Assembly: GCF_900101825.1 (NCBI RefSeq)
Contig: NZ_FNAG01000002.1
Coordinates: 310,001-374,000 of the forward strand
Length of the DNA stretch: 64,000 nucleotides
Direction of reading: 5' to 3'
Origin: Aquimonas voraii
Lineage (GTDB): Bacteria; Pseudomonadota; Gammaproteobacteria; Xanthomonadales; Xanthomonadaceae
Both the position numbers and the translations under genes were made by a program. Under the pieces are notes generated by a model. That model was given only the letters and a program-made list of their open reading frames with translations. It was not told the origin of the DNA and searched no databases. Each line of letters begins with the position of its first letter. Within the stretch, counting starts at the first letter, position 1. Shown piece after piece: positions 32,006 through 41,532 of this stretch.

Positions 32006-32824
32006 TCAGGCCTGGCAGCGGCTGCACCAGTACAGCCGGCGGCCGCCGAGCTCTTCGCGCTGCACCGTGCCGCCGCAAGCCTCGCAGGGCTCGCCGGCGC
32101 GGTCGAACACGCGAAAGCGGAACGCATCGCCATGGTCGACCTGCAGATCGCCACGCAGGCGGCTGCGCGCGCGCCGGGAGACGCCGCGGGTGGCATAGCT
32201 GCGGCGTGGAACCGCCAGCAGGGCCGAGGCCAGCGCGCGCCGCTCGGCTCCGTTGAGTTCCCGCGGCCGACGCTGCGGCGCGAGCCCTGCCTCGAACAGC
32301 ACCTCGGAGCGCAGGTAGTTTCCCATGCCCGCCAGGAAAGCCTGGTCCAGCAGCAGTGCAGTGAGGCTGCGGCCCCGAAAGCGCGGCAGTTCCAGCCGCG
32401 CCAGCACGGCATCGGCGTCGAGCCGCGGATCAAGCACGTCGGGTCCGAGCTTGGCCAGAAATGGGTGGTCGGGCAGGCGCTCGGTCGGCCAGAGTTCGAT
32501 CTCCGAGGCGGAATACAGCAGGATCGACTTCTTCGCCGTGGACAGCGCCACCCGCAGGCTTCGCGAGGTCTGCGGCCAGCGCCCGGGGACGGCCACCTTC
32601 CAGACGCCGTAGAGCTGGTTGTGGGTGTAGAGGCTCAGACCGCCCTCGAAGTGGGTGAGCAGGGCCTTGCCGTGCGGCTCGATCGCGACCACGCGTCGCC
32701 CGACCAGGCGGTCAGCCTGCGCGGCCAGCGCAGGAAAGGCGAACCAGACGTCTCTCAATACCTGGCCCGCGACGGCGCGGGCCAGGTGGTCGGCAGCGCG
32801 GCGGATTTCCGGACCTTCAGGCAT
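32006..32824 (-). CDS. nei: Endonuclease VIII (Nei) DNA glycosylase/AP lyase
   Basis: Base-excision repair enzyme that removes oxidised pyrimidines and cuts the backbone. The protein (272 aa) begins MPEGPEIRR: Pro2 is the catalytic Schiff-base nucleophile and Glu3 the acid of the Fpg/Nei family. The start is fixed by this requirement. HGKALLTHFEGGLSLYTHNQLYG holds the conserved Lys of the N-terminal beta-sandwich. DQAFLAGMGNYLRSEVLF is the helix-two-turn-helix. The C-terminal zinc finger CEACGG...WCSRCQA is intact. The sequence is closer to Nei than to MutM because it starts MPEGPEI and lacks the longer Fpg loop. Downstream there is a good hairpin shared with the convergent protease gene. Confidence 0.93.
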   Translation of the reverse strand: MPEGPEIRRAADHLARAVAGQVLRDVWFAFPALAAQADRLVGRRVVAIEPHGKALLTHFEGGLSLYTHNQLYGVWKVAVPGRWPQTSRSLRVALSTAKKSILLYSASEIELWPTERLPDHPFLAKLGPDVLDPRLDADAVLARLELPRFRGRSLTALLLDQAFLAGMGNYLRSEVLFEAGLAPQRRPRELNGAERRALASALLAVPRRSYATRGVSRRARSRLRGDLQVDHGDAFRFRVFDRAGEPCEACGGTVQREELGGRRLYWCSRCQA

Positions 32825-32916
32825 GCCACCGAGTCTGCCGCTACAGGTTTGCCTGCAGCGTGAAGTGCGCGCTTCGCGCGCGCGCGGGCCCCACGCCGGA
32901 CAGGATGCTCGGCTGC

Positions 32917-32951
32917 GAATCCCGAATCCCGAATCCCGAATCCCGAATCCC
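32917..32951. repeat. Five tandem GAATCCC heptamers
   Basis: Exact GAATCCC repeated five times, immediately followed by TAAGCGCGCC, 10 nt before the end of the thioredoxin-TPR gene. It is the same heptamer that forms the arms of the palindromic element at 3543-3754. Confidence 0.9.
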
Positions 32952-32961
32952 TAAGCGCGCC

Positions 32962-33822
32962 TCAGAACAGCAGCGAAGCCATGCGGCGGCGCGCGCGGCC
33001 GACGAGGTCCTCGTCTTCCACGAGGTTGAAGGCCTCGATCAGGCTCTTGCGGGGCTGGCCCTCGCGCCAGGCGCGATCGCGCTTCAGCAGTTCGAGCAGG
33101 CTATCGAAGCCGGCCGCAGAGTCGCCGGCGACGATCTGGTGCACGCCGAGCAGGTGCAGGGCTTCAAGATCGTTCGGATCGGCTGCCAGTCGCGCCTGCA
33201 GGCCGATCGGGGCAGGCGCGCCGGTCAGCAGGCGGGCGAAGCCGAGGCTGGCGCGGCCGCGCTTGGCGCGTTCGTCGGTGGCGAGATTGGCGGGCAGGGC
33301 ATCGAGCAGGGCTTCAGCCTCGGCGCTGTCGCCGGTGGACAACAGGGCCAGCGCCAGGTCGAGTTTGAGCTCAGCGCGCTCCGGCTCGGCCGCGATCTGC
33401 GCGCGCTGCTGCTCGACTCGCTCCTGCGGCAGCAGCTCCTGCACTTCGGCGACGGGCTCTGCCGCTGCGGCTTCGCGCGGCTGCACGCCGTGCTGCGCCA
33501 GGAAGGCGCGCAGCTGGGCTTCGGGCAGGGCGCCGGGAAAGCCGTCGACGATCTGGCCGTCCTTCAGCAGCAGGATGGTCGGCACCGAGCGGATGCCGAC
33601 CATCGCCGCGAGCTGCTGTTCCTTGTCGACATCGACCTTGGCCAGCAGGAAGCCGCCGTCGTAATCGGTGGCGAGCTTCTCGAGGATCGGCTTGACCTGC
33701 TTGCAGGGGCCGCACCAGGTCGCCCAGAAGTCGACTAGCACCGGCACTTCCTTCGAGCGCAGGATGACCTCCTGCTCGAAGGTGGCGGTGGTGGCATCGA
33801 AACTGAAGGCGCTCTCGCTCAT
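32962..33822 (-). CDS. cnoX: Thioredoxin-TPR protein, CnoX/YbbN family
   Basis: Holdase and redox protein that by family knowledge protects substrates from oxidation and hands them to chaperones. The ATG at 33822 (MSESAFSFDATTATF, GGAG about 9 nt upstream) is preferred over 33843 and gives 286 aa. Residues 5-110 form a thioredoxin domain with an intact active site WCGPC (Cys37, Cys40) and the cis-Pro loop SVPTILLL. Residues about 130-286 are helical tetratricopeptide-like repeats (LDLALALLSTGDSAEAEALL). E. coli CnoX lacks the CxxC pair, so this version may also act as a reductase, as in some other proteobacteria. Its 3' side carries the GAATCCC array. Confidence 0.92.
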   Translation of the reverse strand: MSESAFSFDATTATFEQEVILRSKEVPVLVDFWATWCGPCKQVKPILEKLATDYDGGFLLAKVDVDKEQQLAAMVGIRSVPTILLLKDGQIVDGFPGALPEAQLRAFLAQHGVQPREAAAAEPVAEVQELLPQERVEQQRAQIAAEPERAELKLDLALALLSTGDSAEAEALLDALPANLATDERAKRGRASLGFARLLTGAPAPIGLQARLAADPNDLEALHLLGVHQIVAGDSAAGFDSLLELLKRDRAWREGQPRKSLIEAFNLVEDEDLVGRARRRMASLLF

Positions 33823-34149
33823 GGTGGGCTCCGCGTTGGGCATTGGGGGCGCGGCATCGTAACCGCCGCCCGCATGAGTGCGGGCGCATTCTTGACTTCA
33901 CAAGAGCCCACCCCAGGCCAGGGACGGCATGCGAGCCGCCGGATGCACGCTCGCGTCGGCTGTTTCCCCGCGCGATGCCCGCGTGCTCGCCGCCACTTCG
34001 CTCCTTGCTGACCTGCTTCCGCGAGGCCTGGACTCGCACGCCGCGGCCCAGATTGCGCAGGAGATTGGCTTTTGGGCATCGCGGAGGTGCCGCTCTCCGC
34101 GGCCCCTGGGCGCGCGTGGCCACGCCAGCGTTGCTCTTCAGTTCGATGT
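33823..34149. other. Intergenic region without recognised gene
   Basis: The 327 bp between the cnoX start and the SDR stop should hold the cnoX promoter. A 74-codon frame at 33929-34153 (+) has no recognisable features. I see no RNA gene or repeat. Confidence 0.5.
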
Positions 34150-34947
34150 CTAGCCGTCCAGCGAACGGAAATCCCGCGAACGTTTCTGCACCAGCCTCAG
34201 TGCCCACCGATCTGGCAGCAGCTGGGTGACGGCCTTGATCAGGCGGTTGGCACGGCCCGTGATGTGCACGACCTTGCCCGAGTCGAGTGCATCGAGGCCC
34301 TCGCGTGCCACATCCTCCGCGGTCATCCACATCCATTTCGGCATCTTCGAGACCTGCGGCCGCGTGCCGGTGATGTCGTGGAATTCCGAGTAGGTGAAGC
34401 CGGGGCAGAGCGCGCAGACACGCACGCCGCGCTCGGCGTTCTCGAGCGCGAGCGACTCGGAGAACTTGATCATGAAAGCCTTGGCAGCCGCATAGAGCGT
34501 GTGGCCTGCCGAGCCTGGCACATGCCCCGCCAACGAAGCCACGTTGAGGATTTCGCCGCGACCGCGCTCCTGCATGGCGGGCAGCAGTCGCCAGCTGAGT
34601 TCGCAGACCGAGGTCACCATCACCTGCAGGAAGCGCGCATGCTGATCCCAGCTGGGCACGTGGAAGGCGCCGGGTAACCCGTAGCCGGCATTGTTGACCA
34701 GGCCCTCCACCTCGAGCCCACGGTGCTTCAGGGTTTCGACAATCCGCTCGGGCGCCGAGGGGTCGGCAAGGTCGGCCGCCAGAATTTCCACAGGAACGTG
34801 GGCACGCAGGCTGTCCGCCAGCTGCTTGAGGCGGTCCTCGCGCCGCGCAAGCAGGATGAGCGGACGCCCACGGCGCGCGTACTCGCGGGCCAAGGCTTCG
34901 CCGATGCCCGCGGAGGCGCCGGTGATCAAGGTGTAGTGAACGGTCAT
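34150..34947 (-). CDS. Short-chain dehydrogenase/reductase (SDR)
   Basis: NAD(P)-dependent oxidoreductase of 265 aa with unknown substrate. The start ATG 34947 (MTVHYTLITGASAGIGEALA) places the cofactor motif TGxxxGIG at residues 9-16. Longer upstream sequence is Arg/Ala-rich shadow. LARREDRLKQLAD after the second strand suggests preference for NADP, because an Arg pair follows the strand. NNAGYG (fourth strand), the catalytic Ser in NVASLAG, and Tyr-Ala-Ala-Ala-Lys (YAAAKAF) are present. C-terminal residues VVHITGRANRLIKAVTQLLP form a helix seen in the DltE/YqjQ-like subgroup of classical SDRs. It is divergent from tpiA. Confidence 0.92.
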   Translation of the reverse strand: MTVHYTLITGASAGIGEALAREYARRGRPLILLARREDRLKQLADSLRAHVPVEILAADLADPSAPERIVETLKHRGLEVEGLVNNAGYGLPGAFHVPSWDQHARFLQVMVTSVCELSWRLLPAMQERGRGEILNVASLAGHVPGSAGHTLYAAAKAFMIKFSESLALENAERGVRVCALCPGFTYSEFHDITGTRPQVSKMPKWMWMTAEDVAREGLDALDSGKVVHITGRANRLIKAVTQLLPDRWALRLVQKRSRDFRSLDG

Positions 34948-35223
34948 GGGCAAGCTGTCCGGTCTCGTGGGCGCTAGAGCGTAGTTCGGCTCGGCCTGCC
35001 TGTGTGGGCCCTGGTGGTTGGAGCAAGGCGCTCTTCGGCCCGCCAGGTTGAGCTCGCAAGGACGCGGGGTTCCGCTGTGGGCGGCGGCAGCGCTCGGGGC
35101 CTTCCGCTGCGCAGTCTGGGTTCGGGCCTCCGCACGGTCGCGGTGCTCGCCGAGGGTGCGGTCGCCCATCGCAGCGCGTATCCTCCGCCGCCGTCGCGTT
35201 CCCATCAGTTACACGGAGCCCTC

Positions 35224-35979
35224 ATGCGCACCCCGATTGTTGCCGGCAACTGGAAGCTCAATGGCAGTCGCAGCAGTGCTCGCGCTCTGCTTGATGCTGT
35301 TCTCAGTGGGGGGCTGCCAGCGGGGGTGCGGGTCCCGGTTTTCCCACCGATGGCCTACCTCGCCGAGCTCATCAGGGCCTACGAGGGAAGCCCTTTGGAG
35401 TTCGGGGCGCAGGATGTGTCCGAGCATGCCAAGGGCGCCTACACCGGCGAGGTTTCGGCCGTCATGCTGGCGGATATCGGTGCGCGCTGGACCCTGGTCG
35501 GACACAGCGAGCGTCGTGCCTACCATGGCGAGAGTTCGGTGCTGGTGGCGCGCAAGGCGCGGGCGGCGGTGGAGGCTGGGCTGACTGCGGTGATCTGCCT
35601 GGGCGAAACGCTGGAAGAACGCCAGTCGGAGGCCACGGACGCGGTGCTCCGGGCCCAGCTGCAGCCGGTGCTCGCGCTCGGCGGCGAAGTGCTGTCGCGC
35701 TGCGTGTTGGCGTACGAGCCCGTCTGGGCGATCGGTACGGGTCTGACCGCGAGTCCGCAACAGGCGCAGCAGGCCCACGCATTCCTCCGTAGCGAAATCG
35801 CCTCGGTCGATGCTAATATGGCGAACTCGCTGGTCATCCTGTACGGCGGCAGCGTCAAGCCGGACAATGCAACGGCGCTGTTCGCACAGCAGGATGTCGA
35901 TGGCGGCCTGATTGGCGGCGCTTCATTGGTCGCTGCTGATTTCCTCGGGATCGCGGCGGCAGCCGCGGCCCGCGGTTAA
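35224..35979 (+). CDS. tpiA: Triose-phosphate isomerase
   Basis: Glycolytic and gluconeogenic enzyme interconverting dihydroxyacetone phosphate and glyceraldehyde 3-phosphate. The start ATG 35224 (MRTPIVAGNWKLNG) gives 251 aa, the family length; upstream in-frame sequence is not TIM-like. Catalytic residues are visible: Asn and Lys in GNWKLN, His in GHSERR, and Glu in the signature AYEPVWAIGTGLTA. The phosphate loop GGSVKPDNA and the late GGLIGGASL are intact. It is followed 21 nt later by secG. The tpiA-secG-tRNA-Leu-nuo order is conserved in this bacterial group. Confidence 0.97.
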   Translation: MRTPIVAGNWKLNGSRSSARALLDAVLSGGLPAGVRVPVFPPMAYLAELIRAYEGSPLEFGAQDVSEHAKGAYTGEVSAVMLADIGARWTLVGHSERRAYHGESSVLVARKARAAVEAGLTAVICLGETLEERQSEATDAVLRAQLQPVLALGGEVLSRCVLAYEPVWAIGTGLTASPQQAQQAHAFLRSEIASVDANMANSLVILYGGSVKPDNATALFAQQDVDGGLIGGASLVAADFLGIAAAAAARG

Positions 35980-36000
35980 ACCCGATACGCAACGAACTCA

Positions 36001-36483
36001 ATGTCATCCACTGTCCTGACCCTCGCCAACATCCTTTACGTTCTGGTCTCCGTGGCCATGATCGTGATGATCCTCCTGCAGCGCGGTGCAGGTGCGGCCG
36101 CCGGATCCGGCTTTGGAGCGGGTGCCTCGGCCACGGTGTTCGGTGCTCGCGGTTCCGCCAATTTTTTGTCGAAGTCGACGGCGATCCTCGCGACCCTGTT
36201 CTTCGTCATCAGCCTCGGTATGGCAATGTACGTCGCTCGGGGCGGCCTGCAGCGTGCGTCAGGCGATGACCTCGGTGTGATGGGTCAGATCGACGCACCT
36301 GCGGCACAGATCCCTGAAGCCGCCGCCGCTCCGGCGTCCGTCATTCCGGCGGCTCAACCTGAGGCGGGCTCGCCGGTGTCGCCGGCTGCCGCTGAAGCGG
36401 CGCCAGCTGAGGTGGGCGTCGAGTCCGTGGAGAGGGCGGAAGAAGAGCAAAATCCCCCGTCGGAGGGTGGGTCCGGCGAGTGA
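36001..36483 (+). CDS. secG: Preprotein translocase subunit SecG
   Basis: Small membrane subunit of the SecYEG channel that eases SecA-driven export. The 160-aa product has two membrane helices, about 7-27 (NILYVLVSVAMIVMILL) and 55-78 (ILATLFFVISLGMAMYV). Between them lies the conserved cytosolic loop QRGAGAAAGSGFGAG..TVFGARGSANFLSKSTA. It is longer than E. coli SecG (110 aa) because of an Ala/Pro/Glu-rich tail of about 70 residues, low in complexity and probably unstructured. It starts 21 nt after tpiA, and a tRNA-Leu gene follows 61 nt after its stop. Confidence 0.95.
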   Translation: MSSTVLTLANILYVLVSVAMIVMILLQRGAGAAAGSGFGAGASATVFGARGSANFLSKSTAILATLFFVISLGMAMYVARGGLQRASGDDLGVMGQIDAPAAQIPEAAAAPASVIPAAQPEAGSPVSPAAAEAAPAEVGVESVERAEEEQNPPSEGGSGE

Positions 36484-36544
36484 TCGCCTGATACAATCCG
36501 ACTGCGCTGGAGTGGGCGTGCAAGGCGCCATCCAGTGATCCCTT

Positions 36545-36629
36545 GCCCAGGTGGTGGAATTGGTAGACACACTATCTTGAGGGGGTAGCGGCGCAAGCTG
36601 TGCGGGTTCGAGTCCCGCCCTGGGCACCA
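36545..36629 (+). tRNA. tRNA-Leu (anticodon GAG)
   Basis: 85-nt class II tRNA with acceptor GCCCAGG pairing CCTGGGC, discriminator A and encoded CCA. The D-arm is GTGGTGGAATTGGTAGACAC. The anticodon stem CTATC/GGTAG surrounds loop TTGAGGG, giving anticodon GAG for CUC/CUU codons. A long variable arm (CGGCGCAAGCTG) and T-loop GTTCGAGTC follow. A TACAAT hexamer at 36492-36497 may be its -10 box, though no convincing -35 is seen. Confidence 0.96.
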
Positions 36630-36710
36630 ACATCCTGAAACGGCAGCGGAGCTGCACTCGCGCTCTCCGCTGCGCTGATGCGCCCCATCGCGGCGCGGAG
36701 GTGGCGACGC

Positions 36711-37067
36711 GTGTTGGCCGATTACCTGCCGATCCTGATGTTCCTCGGCGTAGCTGCCGGCATTGGCGTGGTCCTGCTCTTCTTGGGCTGGCTGCTGGGT
36801 CCGAAGTCGCCGGATGGCGAGAAGGGCTCTCCTTACGAGTGTGGCTTCGAGGCCTTCGAAGACGCGCGCATGAAGTTCGATGTGCGCTTTTACCTCGTCG
36901 CCATCCTCTTCATCATCTTCGATCTCGAGATCGCCTTCCTGTTTCCGTGGGCGCTGGTGTTCAAGGACATCGGTGTGACCGCGATTGCAGCCATGGCAGT
37001 GTTCCTGGGCATCCTCGTGATCGGCTTCGTCTACGAATGGAAGAAGGGAGCGCTGGAATGGGAGTGA
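36711..37067 (+). CDS. nuoA: NADH-quinone oxidoreductase subunit A
   Basis: Membrane subunit of proton-pumping complex I. I choose GTG 36711 ([13 protein letters not shown]; 118 aa), which has GGAGG nine nt upstream. An ATG at 36678 would add eleven Arg-rich residues. Three membrane helices are visible: [43 protein letters not shown] and [18 protein letters not shown]. The conserved loop [21 protein letters not shown] carries the family's Cys, and Asp/Glu residues in FDLEIAF are conserved. Its stop overlaps nuoB. It heads a 14-gene nuo operon with all subunits in the canonical order. Confidence 0.95.
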   Translation: MLADYLPILMFLGVAAGIGVVLLFLGWLLGPKSPDGEKGSPYECGFEAFEDARMKFDVRFYLVAILFIIFDLEIAFLFPWALVFKDIGVTAIAAMAVFLGILVIGFVYEWKKGALEWE

Positions 37068-37600
37068 GCCAGCTGCTGCACAACCCCGAGCCGATCGGTC
37101 GCCTCGACGACATCCTCCGGCCCGAGGGCGAGAACCCGCTGCTGGAGCGCGGATTCGTGACCACTTCTGTCGACGCGCTGCTGAACTGGGCACGCACAGG
37201 TTCGATGTGGCCGATGACCTTCGGTCTTGCCTGTTGCGCGGTCGAGATGATGCACGCCGGCATGTCGCGGCTCGACCTGGATCGGTATGGAGTGATTTTC
37301 CGCCCGTCACCGCGCCAGTCCGACGTGATGATCGTGGCCGGCACCCTGGTCAACAAGATGGCCCCGGCCCTGCGCAAGGTCTACGACCAGATGCCCAACC
37401 CCAAGTGGGTGATTTCCATGGGCAGCTGCGCCAACGGCGGTGGTTATTACCACTACTCCTACTCGGTGGTCCGCGGCTGCGATCGCGTGGTGCCGGTCGA
37501 CGTCTATGTGCCGGGCTGTCCGCCCACGGCCGAGGCCTTGATCTACGGCATCCTGCAGCTGCAGAAGAAGATCCGCCGCACCAACACGATCGCGCGCTGA
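37058..37600 (+). CDS. nuoB: NADH-quinone oxidoreductase subunit B
   Basis: Peripheral-arm subunit (PSST) holding the terminal [4Fe-4S] cluster N2 that reduces quinone. 180 aa. Cluster cysteines are present: the adjacent pair in [11 protein letters not shown], one in [11 protein letters not shown] and one in VPGCPPTAE. The start ATG overlaps the end of nuoA by 10 nt. The sequence begins [16 protein letters not shown], and [21 protein letters not shown] matches the amphipathic N-terminal helices that line the quinone site. Translational coupling to nuoA is likely. Confidence 0.97.
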   Translation: MGVSQLLHNPEPIGRLDDILRPEGENPLLERGFVTTSVDALLNWARTGSMWPMTFGLACCAVEMMHAGMSRLDLDRYGVIFRPSPRQSDVMIVAGTLVNKMAPALRKVYDQMPNPKWVISMGSCANGGGYYHYSYSVVRGCDRVVPVDVYVPGCPPTAEALIYGILQLQKKIRRTNTIAR

Positions 37601-37607
37601 GCAGGCC

Positions 37608-38333
37608 ATGGCAGACGAAACTTCCACCCTGGCCGAGCGCCTGCGCGCCCGCTTTGACGGCAAACTCGCGAAGATCTCTGTCGAGCGCGACGAGACCACC
37701 ATCGAGGTCGCGCCCGACGGCTTGATCGAGGTTTGCCGCAGCCTGCGTGACGACCCCGAGTTCCGCTTCGAGCAGCTGGTCGACGTCTGCGGCGTCGACT
37801 ACCTCGGCTTCGGCGACGCCGAATGGGACACCTCTGACGTCACCGACGAGGGGTTCTCGCGAGGCGTCGAGGGTTTCGGCCCCGGTCGCTTCAACTGGGA
37901 GCAGCGTCCCGCCGTGTCCGCCGGTGCTGGTCGATTCGCCGCAGTGATCCACCTGCTTTCGATCGTCCACAACCGCCGCCTGCGCGTGCGCTGTTTCGGC
38001 GCCGACGATGCGCTGCCGGTCGTGCCTAGCGTCACCGAACTGTGGCCGGGCGCCAACTGGTTCGAGCGCGAGGCGTTCGATCTTTACGGCATCGTTTTTG
38101 AGGGTCACCCGGACCTGCGCCGCATTCTCACCGATTACGGTTTCGTCGGTCATCCATTCCGAAAGGATTTCCCGCTGATCGGCAACGTCGAAGTGCGCTA
38201 CGACCCGGAGAAAGGTCGCGTGGTGTACGAGCCGGTCAGCATCGATCCTCGCGTCGGCGTGCCGCGCGTGGTCCGCCACGATTCCCGCTACGAGCAGGCG
38301 CAGGCCGAGCGCAGCGCAGGGCAGGGCAAGTAA
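37608..38333 (+). CDS. nuoC: NADH-quinone oxidoreductase subunit C
   Basis: Peripheral 30-kDa subunit of complex I, 241 aa, encoded separately from nuoD (they are fused in E. coli). The signature of respiratory-chain 30-kDa subunits, ERE(A)[23 protein letters not shown], is present around residues 147-180, followed by [11 protein letters not shown] helical N-terminus ([17 protein letters not shown]) precedes the alpha/beta domain. It starts 7 nt after nuoB and ends 3 nt before nuoD. No cofactor is bound. It structurally supports the B-D pair at the quinone site. Confidence 0.96.
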   Translation: MADETSTLAERLRARFDGKLAKISVERDETTIEVAPDGLIEVCRSLRDDPEFRFEQLVDVCGVDYLGFGDAEWDTSDVTDEGFSRGVEGFGPGRFNWEQRPAVSAGAGRFAAVIHLLSIVHNRRLRVRCFGADDALPVVPSVTELWPGANWFEREAFDLYGIVFEGHPDLRRILTDYGFVGHPFRKDFPLIGNVEVRYDPEKGRVVYEPVSIDPRVGVPRVVRHDSRYEQAQAERSAGQGK

Positions 38334-38336
38334 GCC

Positions 38337-39590
38337 ATGCAGGAAATCCGCAACTACACGATGAACTTCGGCCCGCAGCATCCGGCGGCCCACGGCGTGC
38401 TTCGCCTGGTGCTGGAGCTGGACGGCGAGACAGTGGTGCGCGCCGACCCCCACGTGGGCCTGCTGCATCGTGGTACCGAGAAGTTGGCCGAGTCGAAGCC
38501 CTTCAACCAGTCGATCGGCTACATGGATCGCCTGGACTACGTCTCGATGATGTGCAACGAGCACGCCTACGTGCGTGCCATCGAGAACCTGCTGGGAATC
38601 CAGGCGCCGGAACGTGCGCAGTGGATCCGCACCATGTTCGACGAGATCACCCGCATCCTGAATCACCTCATGTGGGTGGGTTCGAACGGCCTCGATCTCG
38701 GCGCGATGGCGGTGATCCTGTACGCCTTCCGCGAGCGCGAAGAGCTGATGGACTGCTACGAGGCGGTCTCGGGCGCGCGGATGCACGCGGCCTACTACCG
38801 TCCGGGTGGTGTGTATCGCGACCTGCCGGAGCGCATGCCGCAGTACAAGGAATCGCCCTGGGCCAAGGGCAAGGAGCTGAAGCGCCGCAACGCCTGGCGC
38901 GAGGGCTCCATGCTCGATTTCCTCGAGGCGTTCACCGACGACTTCCCCTCGAAGATCGACGAATACGAAATCCTGCTCACCGACAACCGCATCTGGAAGC
39001 AGCGCACCGTCGGCATCGGTGTGGTCAGCCCTGACCATGCCCTCGCTTGGGGCATGAGCGGACCAATGCTGCGCGGCTCCGGCATTGCCTGGGACCTGCG
39101 CAAGAAGCAGCCCTACGCCAAGTACGCAGAAGTCGATTTCGACATCCCGGTGGGTGTCAACGGTGACTGCTACGACCGCTACCTCGTGCGTATCGAAGAG
39201 ATGCGCCAGAGCAACCGCATCATCAAGCAGTGCATCCAGTGGCTCCGCGCCAATCCGGGCCCGGTGATGCTGAAGAACTTCAAGGTGTCGCCGCCCTCCC
39301 GCGAGGAGATGAAGGACGACATGGAAGCCTTGATCCACCACTTCAAGCTGTTCACCGAGGGCTATTGCGTGCCGGCCGGCGAGACCTACGCCGCGGTCGA
39401 GGCGCCCAAGGGTGAGTTCGGCTGCTACCTGATTTCCGACGGTGCCAACAAGCCATTCCGCGTGAAGCTGCGTGCGCCGGGTTTCGCCCATCTGTCTTCG
39501 ATGGACTCGATCGTGCGCGGACACATGCTGCCTGACGTGGTGGCGATGATCGGCACCTATGACGTCGTGTTTGGAGAGATCGACCGATGA
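38337..39590 (+). CDS. nuoD: NADH-quinone oxidoreductase subunit D
   Basis: 49-kDa peripheral subunit forming the quinone pocket with NuoB. 417 aa. The N-terminus [31 protein letters not shown] holds the conserved HPAAHG loop, whose His interacts with the quinone head. [14 protein letters not shown] is the family signature (LHRGTEKL). The C-terminus ends DVVFGEIDR, as in all NuoD. No Ni-Fe cysteines are present, as expected for complex I. Its stop overlaps the nuoE start (ATGA), so the two are coupled. Confidence 0.97.
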   Translation: MQEIRNYTMNFGPQHPAAHGVLRLVLELDGETVVRADPHVGLLHRGTEKLAESKPFNQSIGYMDRLDYVSMMCNEHAYVRAIENLLGIQAPERAQWIRTMFDEITRILNHLMWVGSNGLDLGAMAVILYAFREREELMDCYEAVSGARMHAAYYRPGGVYRDLPERMPQYKESPWAKGKELKRRNAWREGSMLDFLEAFTDDFPSKIDEYEILLTDNRIWKQRTVGIGVVSPDHALAWGMSGPMLRGSGIAWDLRKKQPYAKYAEVDFDIPVGVNGDCYDRYLVRIEEMRQSNRIIKQCIQWLRANPGPVMLKNFKVSPPSREEMKDDMEALIHHFKLFTEGYCVPAGETYAAVEAPKGEFGCYLISDGANKPFRVKLRAPGFAHLSSMDSIVRGHMLPDVVAMIGTYDVVFGEIDR

Positions 39591-40114
39591 AGGCCAGCGG
39601 CAACTTCGAAGCGGTACGCGAGGTCGACCCGCTCGCCGTGCTCAGCGAGCACACCCGCCACCACATCGACCACTGGGTCGCCAAGTTCCCGCCGGATCGC
39701 AAGCGCTCGGCGCTGATCCAAGGCTTGATGGCGGCGCAGGAGCAGAACGGCGGCTACCTGACAGACGAATTGGTGACGGCGGTCGCGCGCTACCTCGATC
39801 TGCCCTCGGTCTGGGCCTACGAGGTCGCCAGCTTCTACTCGATGTTCGAGCTGAAGCCGGTAGGCCGCAACAACGTGGCGATCTGCACCAACATCAGCTG
39901 CTGGCTGAACGGCGCCGAGGATCTGGTCGCCCATGTCGAGAAGCGTCTGGGCATCAAGCTGGGCGAGAGCACCCCGGACGGCCGCATCTACCTCAAGCGC
40001 GAGGAAGAGTGCCTGGCCGCCTGCTGCGGGGCGCCGATGATGGTGGTCAATGGCCACTACCACGAGAAACTCACCCCGGCATCGATGGACCAGATCCTGG
40101 ATTCGCTGAAGTAA
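39587..40114 (+). CDS. nuoE: NADH-quinone oxidoreductase subunit E
   Basis: 24-kDa thioredoxin-fold subunit with [2Fe-2S] cluster N1a near the NADH site. 175 aa. Cluster cysteines: C-x4-C in [11 protein letters not shown] and C-x3-C in [11 protein letters not shown]. An N-terminal helical bundle ([42 protein letters not shown]) matches the family. The start overlaps nuoD by 4 nt. A 104-bp gap to nuoF follows, one of only a few breaks in the operon. I see no terminator or promoter in it. Confidence 0.96.
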   Translation: MKASGNFEAVREVDPLAVLSEHTRHHIDHWVAKFPPDRKRSALIQGLMAAQEQNGGYLTDELVTAVARYLDLPSVWAYEVASFYSMFELKPVGRNNVAICTNISCWLNGAEDLVAHVEKRLGIKLGESTPDGRIYLKREEECLAACCGAPMMVVNGHYHEKLTPASMDQILDSLK

Positions 40115-40218
40115 GGGCCGCCGGCCGCGACGTTTGGACACCGAACGCCGCGCCGCACCTGCTTTGGCAGGCCTGTCGCCATCCCGCGGCGGGCAGATGA
40201 GGAAGAGGCGAGAAGGCA

Positions 40219-41528
<1,310 letters not shown>

Positions 41529-41532
<4 letters not shown>

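Noticed and set aside
33929-34153. 74-codon frame between cnoX and the SDR gene
   Set aside because: No ribosome site or domain; it runs over the end of the SDR gene on the other strand.
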